A stretch of 64,000 bases of DNA from Marthasterias glacialis (lineage: Eukaryota; Echinodermata; Asteroidea; Forcipulatida; Asteriidae), in assembly GCA_911728455.2 (NCBI GenBank), contig OU452231.1, positions 10,970,078-11,034,077 of the forward strand. The letters are read 5' to 3'. Positions 33,813 through 44,821 of this stretch are shown here, piece by piece. A program made the translations under genes and the position numbers. The notes beneath the pieces were generated by a model. The model was not told where the DNA came from, searched no databases, and saw only the letters and a list, made by a program, of their open reading frames with translations. Numbering within the stretch: the stretch's first letter is position 1; each line of letters opens with the position of its first letter.

Positions 33813-35217
33813 AGACAGCCAGTACATTACCGGTTCATTTTCCCCATGACGATCTAAGGATAATTATCATGTCCACACCGCTATCTTTTCTGAATCCTCC
33901 AAAAGGTTTATATGTTAATTTATTACGAATAATTATTATTCTTATCATTTTAGGCCTATGTCTTTGTTTTTCTTTTTTAGATTTCCGAACTGTCAGAACT
34001 CAGATGCAACTGAATTTTTGGTTCGCAGATCTTGTTTACAAGAACAATTCACAGCCGTCAGATGCTAATATCTCATCTCTAGCACCTAAAGCTGTGGATT
34101 TGATGTGGCAGTGAGTCTAATACCGCAGGTCAATTGCTTTGCCCTCACCAGATGCGGCCGCAGTGATAACGCTGCAATTGAAAGCTGTCCAAAAGGTTCA
34201 CCCCGTGTTCCCTGTAGGTTCCCTCGATTTGCTTTTAATGTGTTCTTTTACGTGCCAAACGGTCCTATGTTTCAATGGACTTCCTGAAAAAGTGCGCCAT
34301 CTATCATTCGAGCGGTTTTCGTGGAATCTCTACACTGCTTGGTGTGTGAAAATTTGGCCTTCTTGTTCTCACAATGCGCCAAATGGTTGTGCTTCTTAAA
34401 AAGCACCTACCTCAATCAGGTGTTCGAAGTTTAGCACATACACATATCCTCAACTTCACATGAGTGTAAGGCCTGGTCACGCTGGGCAATTTTTTTACAG
34501 GCAACTTGGAGGCAACCAACTGCACTGCATTCAAAAGAAGCCCTGCGTGACAAGGCCTTATTATGTGGAAATTAACAAGTGACTGTTATTTTTTTTTTCA
34601 CACAAAACCGAAATTAAATTTACGGGGGAAAAAAAAATTATCTTAAAAGTTCGACCGAATCCGCGATTTTTTTATCTGGAAGACCCAACGTGTACAAGAA
34701 CCAACGTGTCAGACACCTAAGGGAGGGATCTTGTATGTACAAAAGTTTAAAACAAATAAATAAATACTTTTAATAAAAAATTTAAAAACATATACTGAGC
34801 CCAAACAGAATTTCAATTTTGCAAATGCTAGATTGAGAAGAGCTGTTTGAAGTCTTTAAGTTTATCCTCGTGCTAATATATTAAATTGAGATTTCGGAAG
34901 GCTTCATTTTTTCCAACTGAATCCAACCACGTATTCTATCCGGCATCAGCCAAATTTTCTTTGCTCACACCAATTAATATGTATAAATATATAAATATAT
35001 ATATACTATAAATATATATATAAAAAATAAAGATAAATGTTTTGAAAAGCTTTTCCCTCTTTAAGTTTTAAATCATGTTTTGGAAGTACATAATCAGACA
35101 ATACAGCTCCAGTTTACGATAAAAAAAACAGGATAAATTTGAAGACATAAAATCAGGTTTGTCATATTAAAAAGGTTGGGACTATCAAACAACTCTTTTT
35201 AGCATCAATTGAATAAT

Positions 35218-35221
<4 letters not shown>
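33813..35221. other. Intergenic; no gene seen
   Basis: The plus-strand frame at 33800-34114 has a hydrophobic stretch (LLRIIIILIILGLCLCFSFL) but no other support. An AT-rich satellite-like tract lies at about 34978-35030. Confidence 0.35.
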
Positions 35222-35257
<36 letters not shown>

Positions 35258-35289
35258 TATATATATATAAATATATATAAATATATATG
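35222..35289. repeat. (TA)n microsatellite
   Basis: Nearly pure TA/AT dinucleotides with three interruptions. Confidence 0.95.
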
Positions 35290-36136
35290 TATTCATTATA
35301 ATGAAGACAGTTGTTGATTTTATACAACAAAACAAGCTGCACAGAGACAAAAGAAAATCAAAAGGCCTACCTTGTTCTTGATGTCTGCTCACGATCACCT
35401 CATTAGTAAGCTCGAAGGAATCTCACAGCATCTCAGTACCGGGGCATCCACCATTAATGCGTCGTGAAGCAACTCTCAGAAGACGGTAGGCAGGGAGACA
35501 ACTTTATATGCTGCAAGTTTCCACGCGTGAACCTCAAGAATGAGCCAACCACGGCTGGACATCTTCATCGAGCTAGAGTAGTGAAGAGAGAGGAAGAAAA
35601 AAAAAAAGAGAGAGAGAGAGGCATATGCCACTTTTTGTCAGACAATTCTCTTAGTAAACAGGTGAGGATCAGTGGAGCAAGTTGACTAAGCCTGTCACCA
35701 ATCATGACATGGCCTAACCCACGCCTGCAGCAGTCCAAGTCACCCCGGGGCTATCAAACATCTTACACCCAATCCTAAACAGCTTGGACTAGCCGAGGGG
35801 GGGGGGAAGGAAGAAAAAATACACTCTTATCAATCTAGATTTGAGTGACACGTAGCTTGGGTTAGGCCGCTCCCTCCTTAACTCCCCGTTGGTTGGAATA
35901 CAACAGTGGCAATCGCCAGGCTGGATTATTAAACAGCAAAGTGTATACAAAGTTCAATTTTGAAGTTGACAAGTGTAATGAGATGTCTGAGCAGGAGCGG
36001 AAGTGCCGTGACTGATGGGAACTCATTACCCTTCTTTTCATTTTGTAAAAATTCCAAATTTTGAGAGCTTTGACAAGTATAGTTCAATACTCCCGCTGGC
36101 TGCATTGACATCTAAATGACGGTCACGTGAGAAGAT
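35290..36136. other. Intergenic; no gene seen
   Basis: A purine tract (AAAAAAAAGAGAGAGAGAGAG) lies at about 35600-35620 and a G-run at about 35799-35807. No coding region is recognised. Confidence 0.35.
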
Positions 36137-36512
36137 TTAAAGCACCCGGACAACGTTGGTAACTGTTAAAGACAAGTAATTCACACTTCATGCGACCCAA
36201 CACATATATAAAACAACAAACCTGTTAAAATTTCAGCTCAATCGGAAAACGGAGTCATGAGAACATAGTCAGGGAAAAATAAAAATAAAAAAACCTGATG
36301 TTTTCACCGTTTTCAAATATCGGATTTTGGACTCGCATGATCAATACTAATTGTTTTACTCATTTCTAAAAAAAAACTGGAGCTTTTCATACAAAAGTAT
36401 GTCAAGGGAAGTTTTCCACCATGACGATCTCTATATCGTGAAATTTATGCGAATCTGTGAACATTGATGTTTTCAATCTTCCCATTGTTGTGCATACCCT
36501 ATGATGTGTATG
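36137..36512. mobile_element. MITE-like repeat with CTGTTAAAATTT core
   Basis: The left end is TTTAAAGCACCCGGACAACGTTGG, the right end CAATCTTCCCATTGTTGTGCATACCCT. The interior is colinear with 26560-26945 (CGACCCAACACATAT, AACAAACCTGTTAAAATTTCAGCTCAATCGG). Confidence 0.65.
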
Positions 36513-39500
36513 GTTATTGAAGGAGTGAGTGCATTATAAGTAAAATGCTTGATGAGGGTTTGTTTGTCGAGGTGTTTGTTTATTTGTTTATTTGTTTATT
36601 TGTTTATTTGGGGTTTTTAACGGGTGTTTGGGGGGATTTGTTTCGGGGTGTTTGGGTGTTCTTTTTTAATGGTTCGACCTGTTCGCCCTTTGTTTCTTCA
36701 ATATTTTGGATGAGGTACCTGGACGGTATGGGTACTCTTCAATAAATCTATTGTGATTGCAAAGTATTTTTCTGTGTGTTTAAATGCGTTCCAGCATTCT
36801 ACTAGTTCATTATTAATGTATTCCAGTACACTAAAAAGTATGTGTTTTAGATTTTTAGCCATTCGCATCAAGACGGTTAAATGGTTTTGTGTTGTATCAC
36901 TCAGACTATTGACCTTATCACTATAAGTTGAAGATGTGTTATGAAATTTCTCTCAGAATTTGCTGATTTTTTTGTTTCTTTGTTTATTTGTTTGTTCGTT
37001 GTTTTTATTGTTGTTAGTTGTTATTTTTTATTGTTGTTAGTTGTTGTTTTTGTTTTGTTTTTTTCACTAGGGGTGGGTTTTTCATGTTTTTTTCCCGGTG
37101 AGTGTGTATGATCGCTCTCGCCTTTGCCGTGAGGCAGAATTCCTAACTTCTGATCTAATACGGAGAGATGTCAATGTTCTATTGCTCATTATTTTCACTA
37201 TAATTGTATTATTATTAATAGTTTTTTCCCCTCTACTTTTCTAGACATCAATTTTCTAGCTCCTACAAGTCTCCGACATTCCTATGTATTAACTTAAGAT
37301 CCGCGTATTAACCTGACAAATTGAAGGATCGATGTTGTCATTAATTTAGACAAACTGAAGCCGGAGAAATCTCCGCCGCTATCCCGAGTCTGTGTTACTT
37401 CAAAATAACATGACCTTAAGCCGTCTGGCGGCCAAAAGGTGAAATAAAGTTGCTTCTGTACAAGAAGAGCTTGTGTCTAACCAAAGTGTTTGTTGAATTG
37501 TAAAGGTTCTGTTGATCATGACTAACAAAGATTGGTGATCACAAGAAGCAATTTGTTTATATTGACAACGAGCACAACACGCTATAGTCAAAACGTCGAG
37601 GATAAACCAGCGGTTACTTTCAGAGCCACGACTTCTTTACCAAGAGTGTTGTTCCCGCAGGACAGCTTCTTCAATATCCACAATGTAAAGCCAAAAAAAA
37701 ATCATACATTATTGCGAAATACGTGATAAAGTTTTTTTTTTTTTTTTTTTTTTTAATTGATCGCTCATTTTATGCTGAGTTAAGACAAAGTATGTTCGTT
37801 GAAGTGTGATATGCACATTGCCCTCAAAATGTTGAATAAAGATGAACAAATTTGGTTTCTTACGTCGTTCTTGTCAATATTTTATTTATCAAAGGAGGAA
37901 GTGTTCTGTATGTTTATCTCGTGATTTTAGAAACTTTGATTTGCGTTTCCAACATTTAGATAATTATGTTCTAATAGTAATGAGTTGTGGTGGATCTGAA
38001 AATAACTGGCAGTGTAACAACCCGACGTTTCGATCAGTCTGTTCATGATCATCTTCAGCAGAAACAAAAATGTACATAAACTGCCATTTGAAAAGAGCTT
38101 GTTAAACGAAACTGCCTTCCTGTATTTATTCTGATTTGTTTAAAGCTTTAGTGTCGTCAAATTGACTGTCAACACTAATAAATCCACCAAAACGGACTTG
38201 CGATTAAATCAGTATAAACCTATAGAGCTATTTTTAAAAAGCCAAATAAAACAAAGTTCTCTTGTCTCTACAAATCTGTTTAATTTTATTTTTAAATGTC
38301 AGTAGTGTCGTCACAATGTCGGCTAAAAAATAACATATGGGCAAAACTAATCACGAGGAGTGATATTGGGTATACCCCTAAAGACAACTTCTTTTTGTTT
38401 ATCACAGTGAGCCTTCACAAACCGACCAGTGGCTGACTTCGTGTAGTGTTGGCGTGTGTACATTGTATATAAACAACACAGCCCACGTGAATGTAATTGC
38501 CCCTACCTTAAAACGCTGTTTATACATACATTTGTTTTTAAACACGAGTATCATTCACGATTATCATTTCCACACCCACGCGACCTTTTTTCAAAGGTTT
38601 TAACCTCCATCTTCAAACGTTTCTATTTGTCGACATTCAAGTTTACCGGTGTTTTGTTATGAATCGCACTCGCGTTGTTAATTATAGTAAATATTCAGCA
38701 TGCCTCTCCAGATCGCATTGCTCCTGTGTTTATTTCTCCATACACATTCCCACATGTCCTAGCTACAGAACAACTAAAATAATCAAAAAGGAATTGTAAA
38801 TAGAAGAAAATTGACGTCATACGGAATGGTGACCGTGGTCACAGGCCAAACTGCACCCCAAACCATAGCTACCTTTCCAATAAATACTCAGCCCGCCCAC
38901 TACATTGGTTGACGTTTACATACGTTTAAGAACGGCCGATGACTGCCATCGAACTCTCTCACATGCGATAAATAAACAGGCATCGATTGCCATCAATCGC
39001 GAGAAAATTGAATTCCTTCACGCCTATATTGGAACCCATTCATAGCTATCGGGTAAACTATAACGAGGATCAGTGTTTCTCTTCTAACCTTACATTTACG
39101 ACCCATTGGAAATGACGACCGTGTGGTGATTGCAATGAACTTTGAAGTATCATTAGTCGACGTGAATGCCCGGTAAATGGAATCATTTTAAAAATAGGGA
39201 CCGCTGATTGCTTTCGCCCTCCCCGGAAAACATGTCTAATACCGGTATAACGTATAAAAAATTGTCGATACTTTGAATGTACAAAAAATAAAGTTATTTT
39301 GACCAAAGCTTTTTGTCCACACACTACAGTTTACCGTCGGGATGTGGAGGAGGGGCACTCCGCCCCCTCTTTCCGTAACAAATAATCTAAACCCTGTTTA
39401 TTTGACAGAACATGCACTACATCAATGGCCACCCAAATCCAACCCCCTGTAAATTACTCCCAACTCCCTGAAAATTACTCTCAGCTCCCCTCCCCCTATA

Positions 39501-40159
39501 AGTCAAATAACTTTCTGGTTCCTTTCTGGAACAAACTACCATTAATTTCAATGTGCTGTCAGATGAAGACTTTTGATCACAGTGAAGCAACTTTGTTTTA
39601 TCAAACCATTTTAACAGGACCGAGGATGGAGGAAAAATAGTCTGTCCCCTTCTTGGTTTGAGAATATGTGTTCATTGTACATTATTGCGGGCTTTAGGGA
39701 CACGACAAAGGTGGCGGCACCGAAGTAATATCACCTTTAAACAGTCCAAAGGCTTTTCGTGAATGTTGGGTATTAATGTTATAGCTCATAGACGTCCGGA
39801 TGTTGTTGTTTTGGATAAGACGGAGAAGGTGTGTCATCTCATTGATTGATATATAGCTGTGCCGGGTGATGTAAGGGCAGCTTCAAAGGGGGGAATGGAA
39901 AGATCCAGTTGAACTTCGTATAAGCTGTGGCAAGTGACGGTGAAGGTTATCCGTGTGATGGTTGGTTTGGGCCTCCGACCAGAAGGCACTGGAGAAACAT
40001 CTAGTTGAGATGGGAACAACAAGGATCCTGCAAATGACCCTCGAGATCTAAGGCTATACTGGACGTAGCCCGATCCGATACCGGCACAACAGAGAAATCA
40101 AATCTTTCTTCTGCATGTTGTGATACCGTATCGCCTAAAAATAATAAGGAGGACTTTAA
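36513..40159. other. Intergenic; microsatellites and histone-stem-loop MITE fragments
   Basis: (GTTTATTT)n at 36566-36612; T-run at about 37731-37754; a degenerate right arm of the stem-loop MITE at about 37590-37635; a left arm at about 37980-38070 (ATGAGTTGTGGTGG, CCCGACGTTTCGATCAGT). A short near-duplicate (AATTACTC..C.CTCCC) lies at 39450-39500. No gene is recognised. Confidence 0.45.
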
Positions 40160-40560
40160 AACCGATTGTATCAAAGCGCCTTACACTATTACTACCCCTG
40201 TTCCCTGACCTTAAACGTTTCCTTAAATCATCTCAACTCCTTAGGAGTGTGCAGAACCAGCAGCCAAATGGGCGCACAGGTTGCTAATCATTCACATCAA
40301 CAATCTCCACCCACACATGTAGCTATCTCCTGGATTATGATAAGCTATTATAGTTAATTGTCTTGCTCAAGAACACAGGTGTCTGCACGACCGGGATTCG
40401 AACCCACACTCTGATGATTCAGCCAACAGAACGTGCGTTCTGTGAATTGAGAAGCAATTGTAGTAAAATGTCTTGCTGCAGAACACAAGTGTCACGACCA
40501 GGATCCGAACCCACGCTCCGTTGACTCTGGCTTTACTTGAGTCTGGTGCTCAACAACGCT
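40160..40560 (-). mobile_element. tRNA-Leu-like SINE with a duplicated head
   Basis: On the minus strand a B-box-like GTGGGTTCGGATCCTGG lies at about 40496-40512. A second, canonical GTGGGTTCGAATCCCGG is about 110 bp further on (about 40396-40412). Each is followed by CACTTGTG/CACCTGTG and CAAGACA. The shared 3' block ACTCCTAAGGAGTTGAGATG lies at about 40227-40246. So a partial second tRNA-like head precedes the body. Confidence 0.65.
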
Positions 40561-40929
40561 TAACTACAATGCACTTTTCGACGTTTTGACAATATTCTAT
40601 TTTAATCTTTAAATAATAATAGTTGCCAATACTTTTATTATAAAGGTTATTAGTAATCGATGCCCGGTCGATACTGCATTACGTCTTGAATTTTTACACT
40701 TGTTATCTGTTGTCAAAGTTTTACGCAGCTGCAATCTTTTTCTTTTTTTTCGACTTCAGCCATCACTCATCAGTGAACTCCTCGGTTGCATACTCACGTT
40801 GATAAGCCTATATGAAAGAAAACTAAAATTGATTTCCGCATCTTGCTGGTGTTTATACCGACTGTACGTGATCGTCTGTACAGTGGCAGTTCAACCATGG
40901 TTCAAGCTTTCTCTGTGGTTCTGTTCCGG

Positions 40930-41350
40930 CGTCCCAACTCAGAATCGCCCCAGCTATAGTTGGGACCGGTCCCAGCTTGAGTGTTACAGTTGGGACAGCC
41001 ATGATGTAGAGATAACCCCAATATTAAGTGGGCCTCTATTAAAAGTGAGTTTCTCTCGGCTAACAACAAAAACAAGGCTCATGCACACGTGATTAAATAC
41101 AGTGTGCCAAAACTTGAGAAAAACTTGAGAAGATTTAATTGTTTCTCCAACACGGGCACGCAGCTGAATTTACCCTCACTACCTAGCCACAAGCAGTCTA
41201 GTGTTGCGACCATCCGATGCAATGTGTAACAGCCGCTGGTTCCCTGCGCAGTGATCCCTGGATCCTAGCTAAAGTTGGGCCGTTCCAACTGTAACACTCA
41301 AGTTGGGACTGGTCCCAATCAATAGTTGGGACGATTCTAAAGTTGGGACG
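40930..41350. mobile_element. GTTGGGAC foldback element, copy 1
   Basis: Both ends are clusters of GTTGGGAC/GTCCCAAC with CTATAGTTGGGACCGGTCCCA and GAGTGTTACAGTTGGGAC at the left. The mirrored GTCCCAAC and TCCAACTGTAACACTC are at the right. The interior (CTAGTGTTGCGACCATCCGATGCAATG) matches 60350-60925 in inverse orientation. Confidence 0.7.
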
Positions 41351-42117
41351 GAAAAGTTCAACCTTCAACCGTTGCCTCAAGCCAGGGCTTTATTAGCCAA
41401 TCAGTGTAGGTGTGAACGCAATCACGTGACAAGTCCGATAACTCCAACTTTTGTGTCCGCATGCAAAACAGCTGCAGTCGGGAGAATGTTCAGAAAAATC
41501 TCGATACGGCAAAAACAAAAACATAAGTATACAAAGACTTTTCGGAATACCGGACTTCGCGGTCGAAAGTTTTACAATAAAAAAATTGTCGTTGGTACCC
41601 AGCAGCTCATTCGAATCGGCAACTCCACGTCAGTGCCTCGACTTTCGCTATACGGCAATGGCGTATAATAATATCGTCATCTTATTCCAAACCAACATGT
41701 AAGAAGGTCTTCGAATTAGGTGGTCAAGTTTTCGAGAAAAAACACACACCAAATAGCAGTTTATGGTTTTCTATCGTCAATATACACGAATTCATTTCAA
41801 TTTACCAAATTGAAGAAAGAACTTCTTCATCATCTCAGGCAAAAATATTCAACAGAGCATTATGATACCTTTATCAAATTTATAAAAGAGGTAAGTTTAG
41901 ATTAAAAATCTACAACTATTTTTTCGATCAGTTTACCGATCATGTACCATGGTTTTTAATTATGACAGTAGGCTTTATACAATTTCCCTTTTTGTGTACA
42001 TTTTGCCTTCGAATAAATTCATATTTTATTAAAAGATTAGAGCCCCTTCAACGAAAATATTCGTCAGGGTAACTGATGTTTAAATTAATGTGGTATTAAG
42101 TTGAACTTGAAACTGTG
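41351..42117. other. Intergenic; no gene seen
   Basis: Open frames at 41303-41905 are short and without motifs. AT-rich. Confidence 0.35.
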
Positions 42118-42302
42118 CTGTCGGGTACTAGGGTGGCCGAGTAGTACTCGAGGACGAGTACTTTGACCATCGAGTCTCAAGTACAATACAATGTCTGAGT
42201 ACCAAGTGTTCTGATATCGGAGTACCGAGTCAAACAGCCTCGTACTAAATATTTGGACCTCCGAGTACGAGTACGACTACGGGTACTTTGTGTAATAAAC
42301 AC
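42118..42302 (-). repeat. GTACTCG-rich interspersed repeat, copy 2
   Basis: It is the inverse of 10798-10978, with matching order of GGCCACC/GGTGGCC, TCGATGG and TCGGAGGTCCAAATATTTAGTAC. Further GAGTAC words continue at 42500-42600. Confidence 0.6.
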
Positions 42303-42652
42303 TGCAGAATGAATAATAAACACATTTATTTTTTCCCTTTCTGTTCCAGAATTTCTACACGACAACGTGTGCTTGTTATGATAACTATTTAAACATTTAA
42401 TACATCAAAGACAACTTCATTTTTTACTTTATCCGGGGCTTTATTCCTCTATTCCTTGCACAAACGCACGTATAGGAAAGCGGAAAGGAAAAGTGGTATT
42501 TTGAGTACGTTTTCGGATCGAACATCGAGTACATGACTCAGAGTGCAGTTTGTTTTTCAAAACGGTACCCGAGTATAGTACTCGAGTACGAAAACTACAA
42601 CATTGATAGAGTCTAGGTTTGCGGTAAACCAATGTACATTAAATTATCTCTC

Positions 42653-42688
42653 TATGAATTGTGGTGGTTCTGGAATGTGGCGTTACAT
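42653..42688 (+). mobile_element. End of a histone-stem-loop MITE, interrupted by another MITE
   Basis: CTCTATGAATTGTGGTGGTTCTG matches the terminal 23 bp of the 8853-9044 element, then diverges just before the 42689 inverted repeat. Confidence 0.5.
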
Positions 42689-43019
42689 TGGGGGATAAAT
42701 CGGGGATATGATATGACTGTAAATTGAGCTCCATAAATATTTTGAGTTTTTTTTAAAACCTATATGATATTGCTTTATTTAATCCTAAATTCAATATTAT
42801 CGGCAACTCTTGCTGTATTAGTGCATAGAGCTTGCTTGATGGTTCGTGTTACCATGGTGTAATACTAACATTGCTGGCTTTATTCTGTCCCAGTTGATCT
42901 GAGATAGAGAAATGCATATCCCAAATCCCAGATTATTGGGTAATGTTGGGTTTAAAAAAAACTCAAAATATTTATGGAGCTCAATTTGCAGTCATATCAT
43001 ATCCCCGATTTATCCCCCA
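42689..43019. mobile_element. MITE with 69-bp near-perfect terminal inverted repeats
   Basis: The left end starts TGGGGGATAAATCGGGGATA and reaches TTTTTTTTAAA at about 42757. The right end is its reverse complement over 69 bp with one difference (TGTAAATTG versus TGCAAATTG). The interior of about 190 bp is non-coding. The target duplication is not clear. Confidence 0.9.
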
Positions 43020-43362
43020 TAGCCTTTACGTTCTTTCCTGCCGTCTGAGATCATAAAACCAGACCAAACTGGTATTTGTCAACAGCCAACCACGTGGCCA
43101 ACCCTTTACCAAGGGCAAGAAGAAAAAAAGCACAAGGATTACAGCGCGGAGGGAGCGTGCCGTGGACCCCAACAAAAACCAAGCAAAAACAAACCCTCAC
43201 CTCCGTTGGCTCTCAAACTGTTGACTGACAAGAGAAGTTGAGTGACAGGTCAGAAGTGACTGACAGCCACAACAACCGACAAAAGTCACCACAGCGTTAC
43301 CCGATTGGTGGACTGGTGGTAAAGTGGGAGGTGCTTACGAAGCAAGTTCTATATTTTCTTTT
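43020..43362. other. Intergenic, left flank of the retrotransposon
   Basis: No recognisable feature. The four bases before the LTR are TTTT (43359-43362) and match the four after the right LTR. Confidence 0.4.
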
Positions 43363-43505
43363 TGTAGAGGTCCCATTGTGGCCCCCCTAATTTTTCAACA
43401 GCTGCTTGGCAGCCCCCCTTTTTCAACAGCCAAATTTTAACCAATCAGCAGGCTAGCAACACCACAGTGAGTTGGTATGGGTCTCACCCCACAGCTATCC
43501 CTCCA

Positions 43506-43599
43506 TACTGGATGATGTGACAGTGAGAGCAACATTGTATTTTATTAAAAGCTTAAGACCACTCACCGAATCACACTTTCTTTCATCCTTTTTATACAG
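43506..43599 (+). repeat. LTR-internal 94-bp direct repeat, first copy (ends in a splice-donor-like junction)
   Basis: Identical to 44518-44611. It begins TACTGGATGATGTGACAG and ends CATCCTTTTTATACAG. It is followed at 43600 by GTATGT, so the junction CAG|GTATGT reads as a strong 5' splice site. Confidence 0.9.
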
Positions 43600-44517
43600 G
43601 TATGTGGATTTTCTTTTGCATAATTTGACAAGTTCTTATATGTAGTTTGATATGGTATTAATCTGGCCTGTTTTCAGCTTAAGTATAGTAGAGATTGATC
43701 TCCTGAAACTTTGCGTTAACTTCCACTAAAGAAACAGTATTGACTACTGTGTAAGCCTATAGTCCTTTAACTAAAGTTAGTTGAAAGCTCTAAAGTGTGC
43801 TGTGTTGATTCAGAGTTTAATTCCTTTTCCTTTTTATGTTTTGATTAATTAACTTGAGTGTCTAATAGCTCATACTCTATAGAAATGATTGATACTAAGA
43901 TTTGTGTTTTATGACTTTTTCAACCATATATACTTTTAAGGGGAAAAGTCAGGGTTAGTTCCCTATTTTATAAATTCAGTAATAGCCATTGTACAGCACA
44001 GTATGTATAGCTACCTGTATGTACACATGTACATGAGACCACCCTGGTCTGAAACAATAACCTGGTGCAGAGACATAAAGTCTGATAGGGTCATTAACTC
44101 CAACCCCTGAGGGCTTGGTCAGTGGTGGCTCTTTAGCCAAGATAGCTTTGGATAGCCACTCTGCCTGAAGAACTTTCTTTGTTTTACTTTTCAAGAGGCA
44201 AGTGCCAGGTTATATAGAGACTTAAAGGGTTTTTAGCTAAGTTGCTTTTGTTTATACCAGACTCAAGACCCTAACCTATGGTATGTAGGATTTTAAGTTA
44301 ATGTGTTTCTTTATCTTTTATCTTATGTGTTTCTTTGTTTTGATTACTTGGCAAAATGACTGCATTGCTCTATGTATGGAGTTAAGTTTCAGAAGTGTAG
44401 TAATTTCACAGACACAGTCAGGATTAATAGGTTTAAACTTAGTACATGTGGTATTGACACTCTGAGTATTTGTTTATCTCAAGTAAAGAACATATATTAT
44501 TGTAAAGAATAGCTCGT

Positions 44518-44611
44518 TACTGGATGATGTGACAGTGAGAGCAACATTGTATTTTATTAAAAGCTTAAGACCACTCACCGAATCACACTTTCTTTCATCC
44601 TTTTTATACAG
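44518..44611 (+). repeat. LTR-internal 94-bp direct repeat, second copy (ends in a splice-acceptor-like junction)
   Basis: Identical to 43506-43599, 1012 bp downstream. Its pyrimidine-rich end CTTTCTTTCATCCTTTTTATACAG is followed by AACTTT, so it reads as a strong 3' splice site. The segment 43600-44611 thus has GT..AG ends. Confidence 0.9.
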
Positions 44612-44664
44612 AACTTTAATGTACACCTAGGAGTAAACATTTTGTTTACGACGGGTGTAACATT

Positions 44665-44683
44665 TGGCACCTCCGACGGGACC
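44665..44683 (+). promoter_or_regulatory. Primer binding site
   Basis: TGGCACCTCCGACGGGACC starts two bases after the LTR. The TGG pairs with the CCA end of a tRNA primer. The tRNA would end CGGAGGTGCCA; I could not match this to an isoacceptor with confidence. Confidence 0.8.
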
Positions 44684-44821
44684 GGTGTGTTACAGCACTA
44701 TATCTGATATAATGCTAAACGACAGCGCCTGTCCAGCGACCATGAACCCAACACCGATGCTTCATTAAGATGAGTCCAGACCTGGTAGTTTGAGAGACAG
44801 GAGAATAACTGGCCGTGGCAG

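Larger units (their letters stand above)
43363..44662 (+). repeat. 5' LTR (1300 bp)
   Basis: It begins TGTAGAGGTCCC and ends GGTGTAACA, the TG..CA termini of LTRs. CCAAT at 43441 and a TTTTATTAAAA at 43540-43550 are spaced like a proximal promoter, which would place a transcription start near 43570-43580 (inference). It contains the 94-bp direct repeats described separately. Confidence 0.97.

Noticed and set aside
33800..34114. Membrane protein gene
   Set aside because: One hydrophobic stretch only, with no start context, splice sites or known domain.
43976..44194. 72-codon minus-strand frame inside the LTR, identical in both LTRs
   Set aside because: The identity comes from LTR duplication; no motif, antisense to the element and short.
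43363..44662. Nested small element (TRIM-like) inside the LTR, with the 94-bp repeats as its terminal repeats
   Set aside because: The repeats do not start TG or end CA, and no internal primer site or polypurine tract is visible; intron or duplication fits better.
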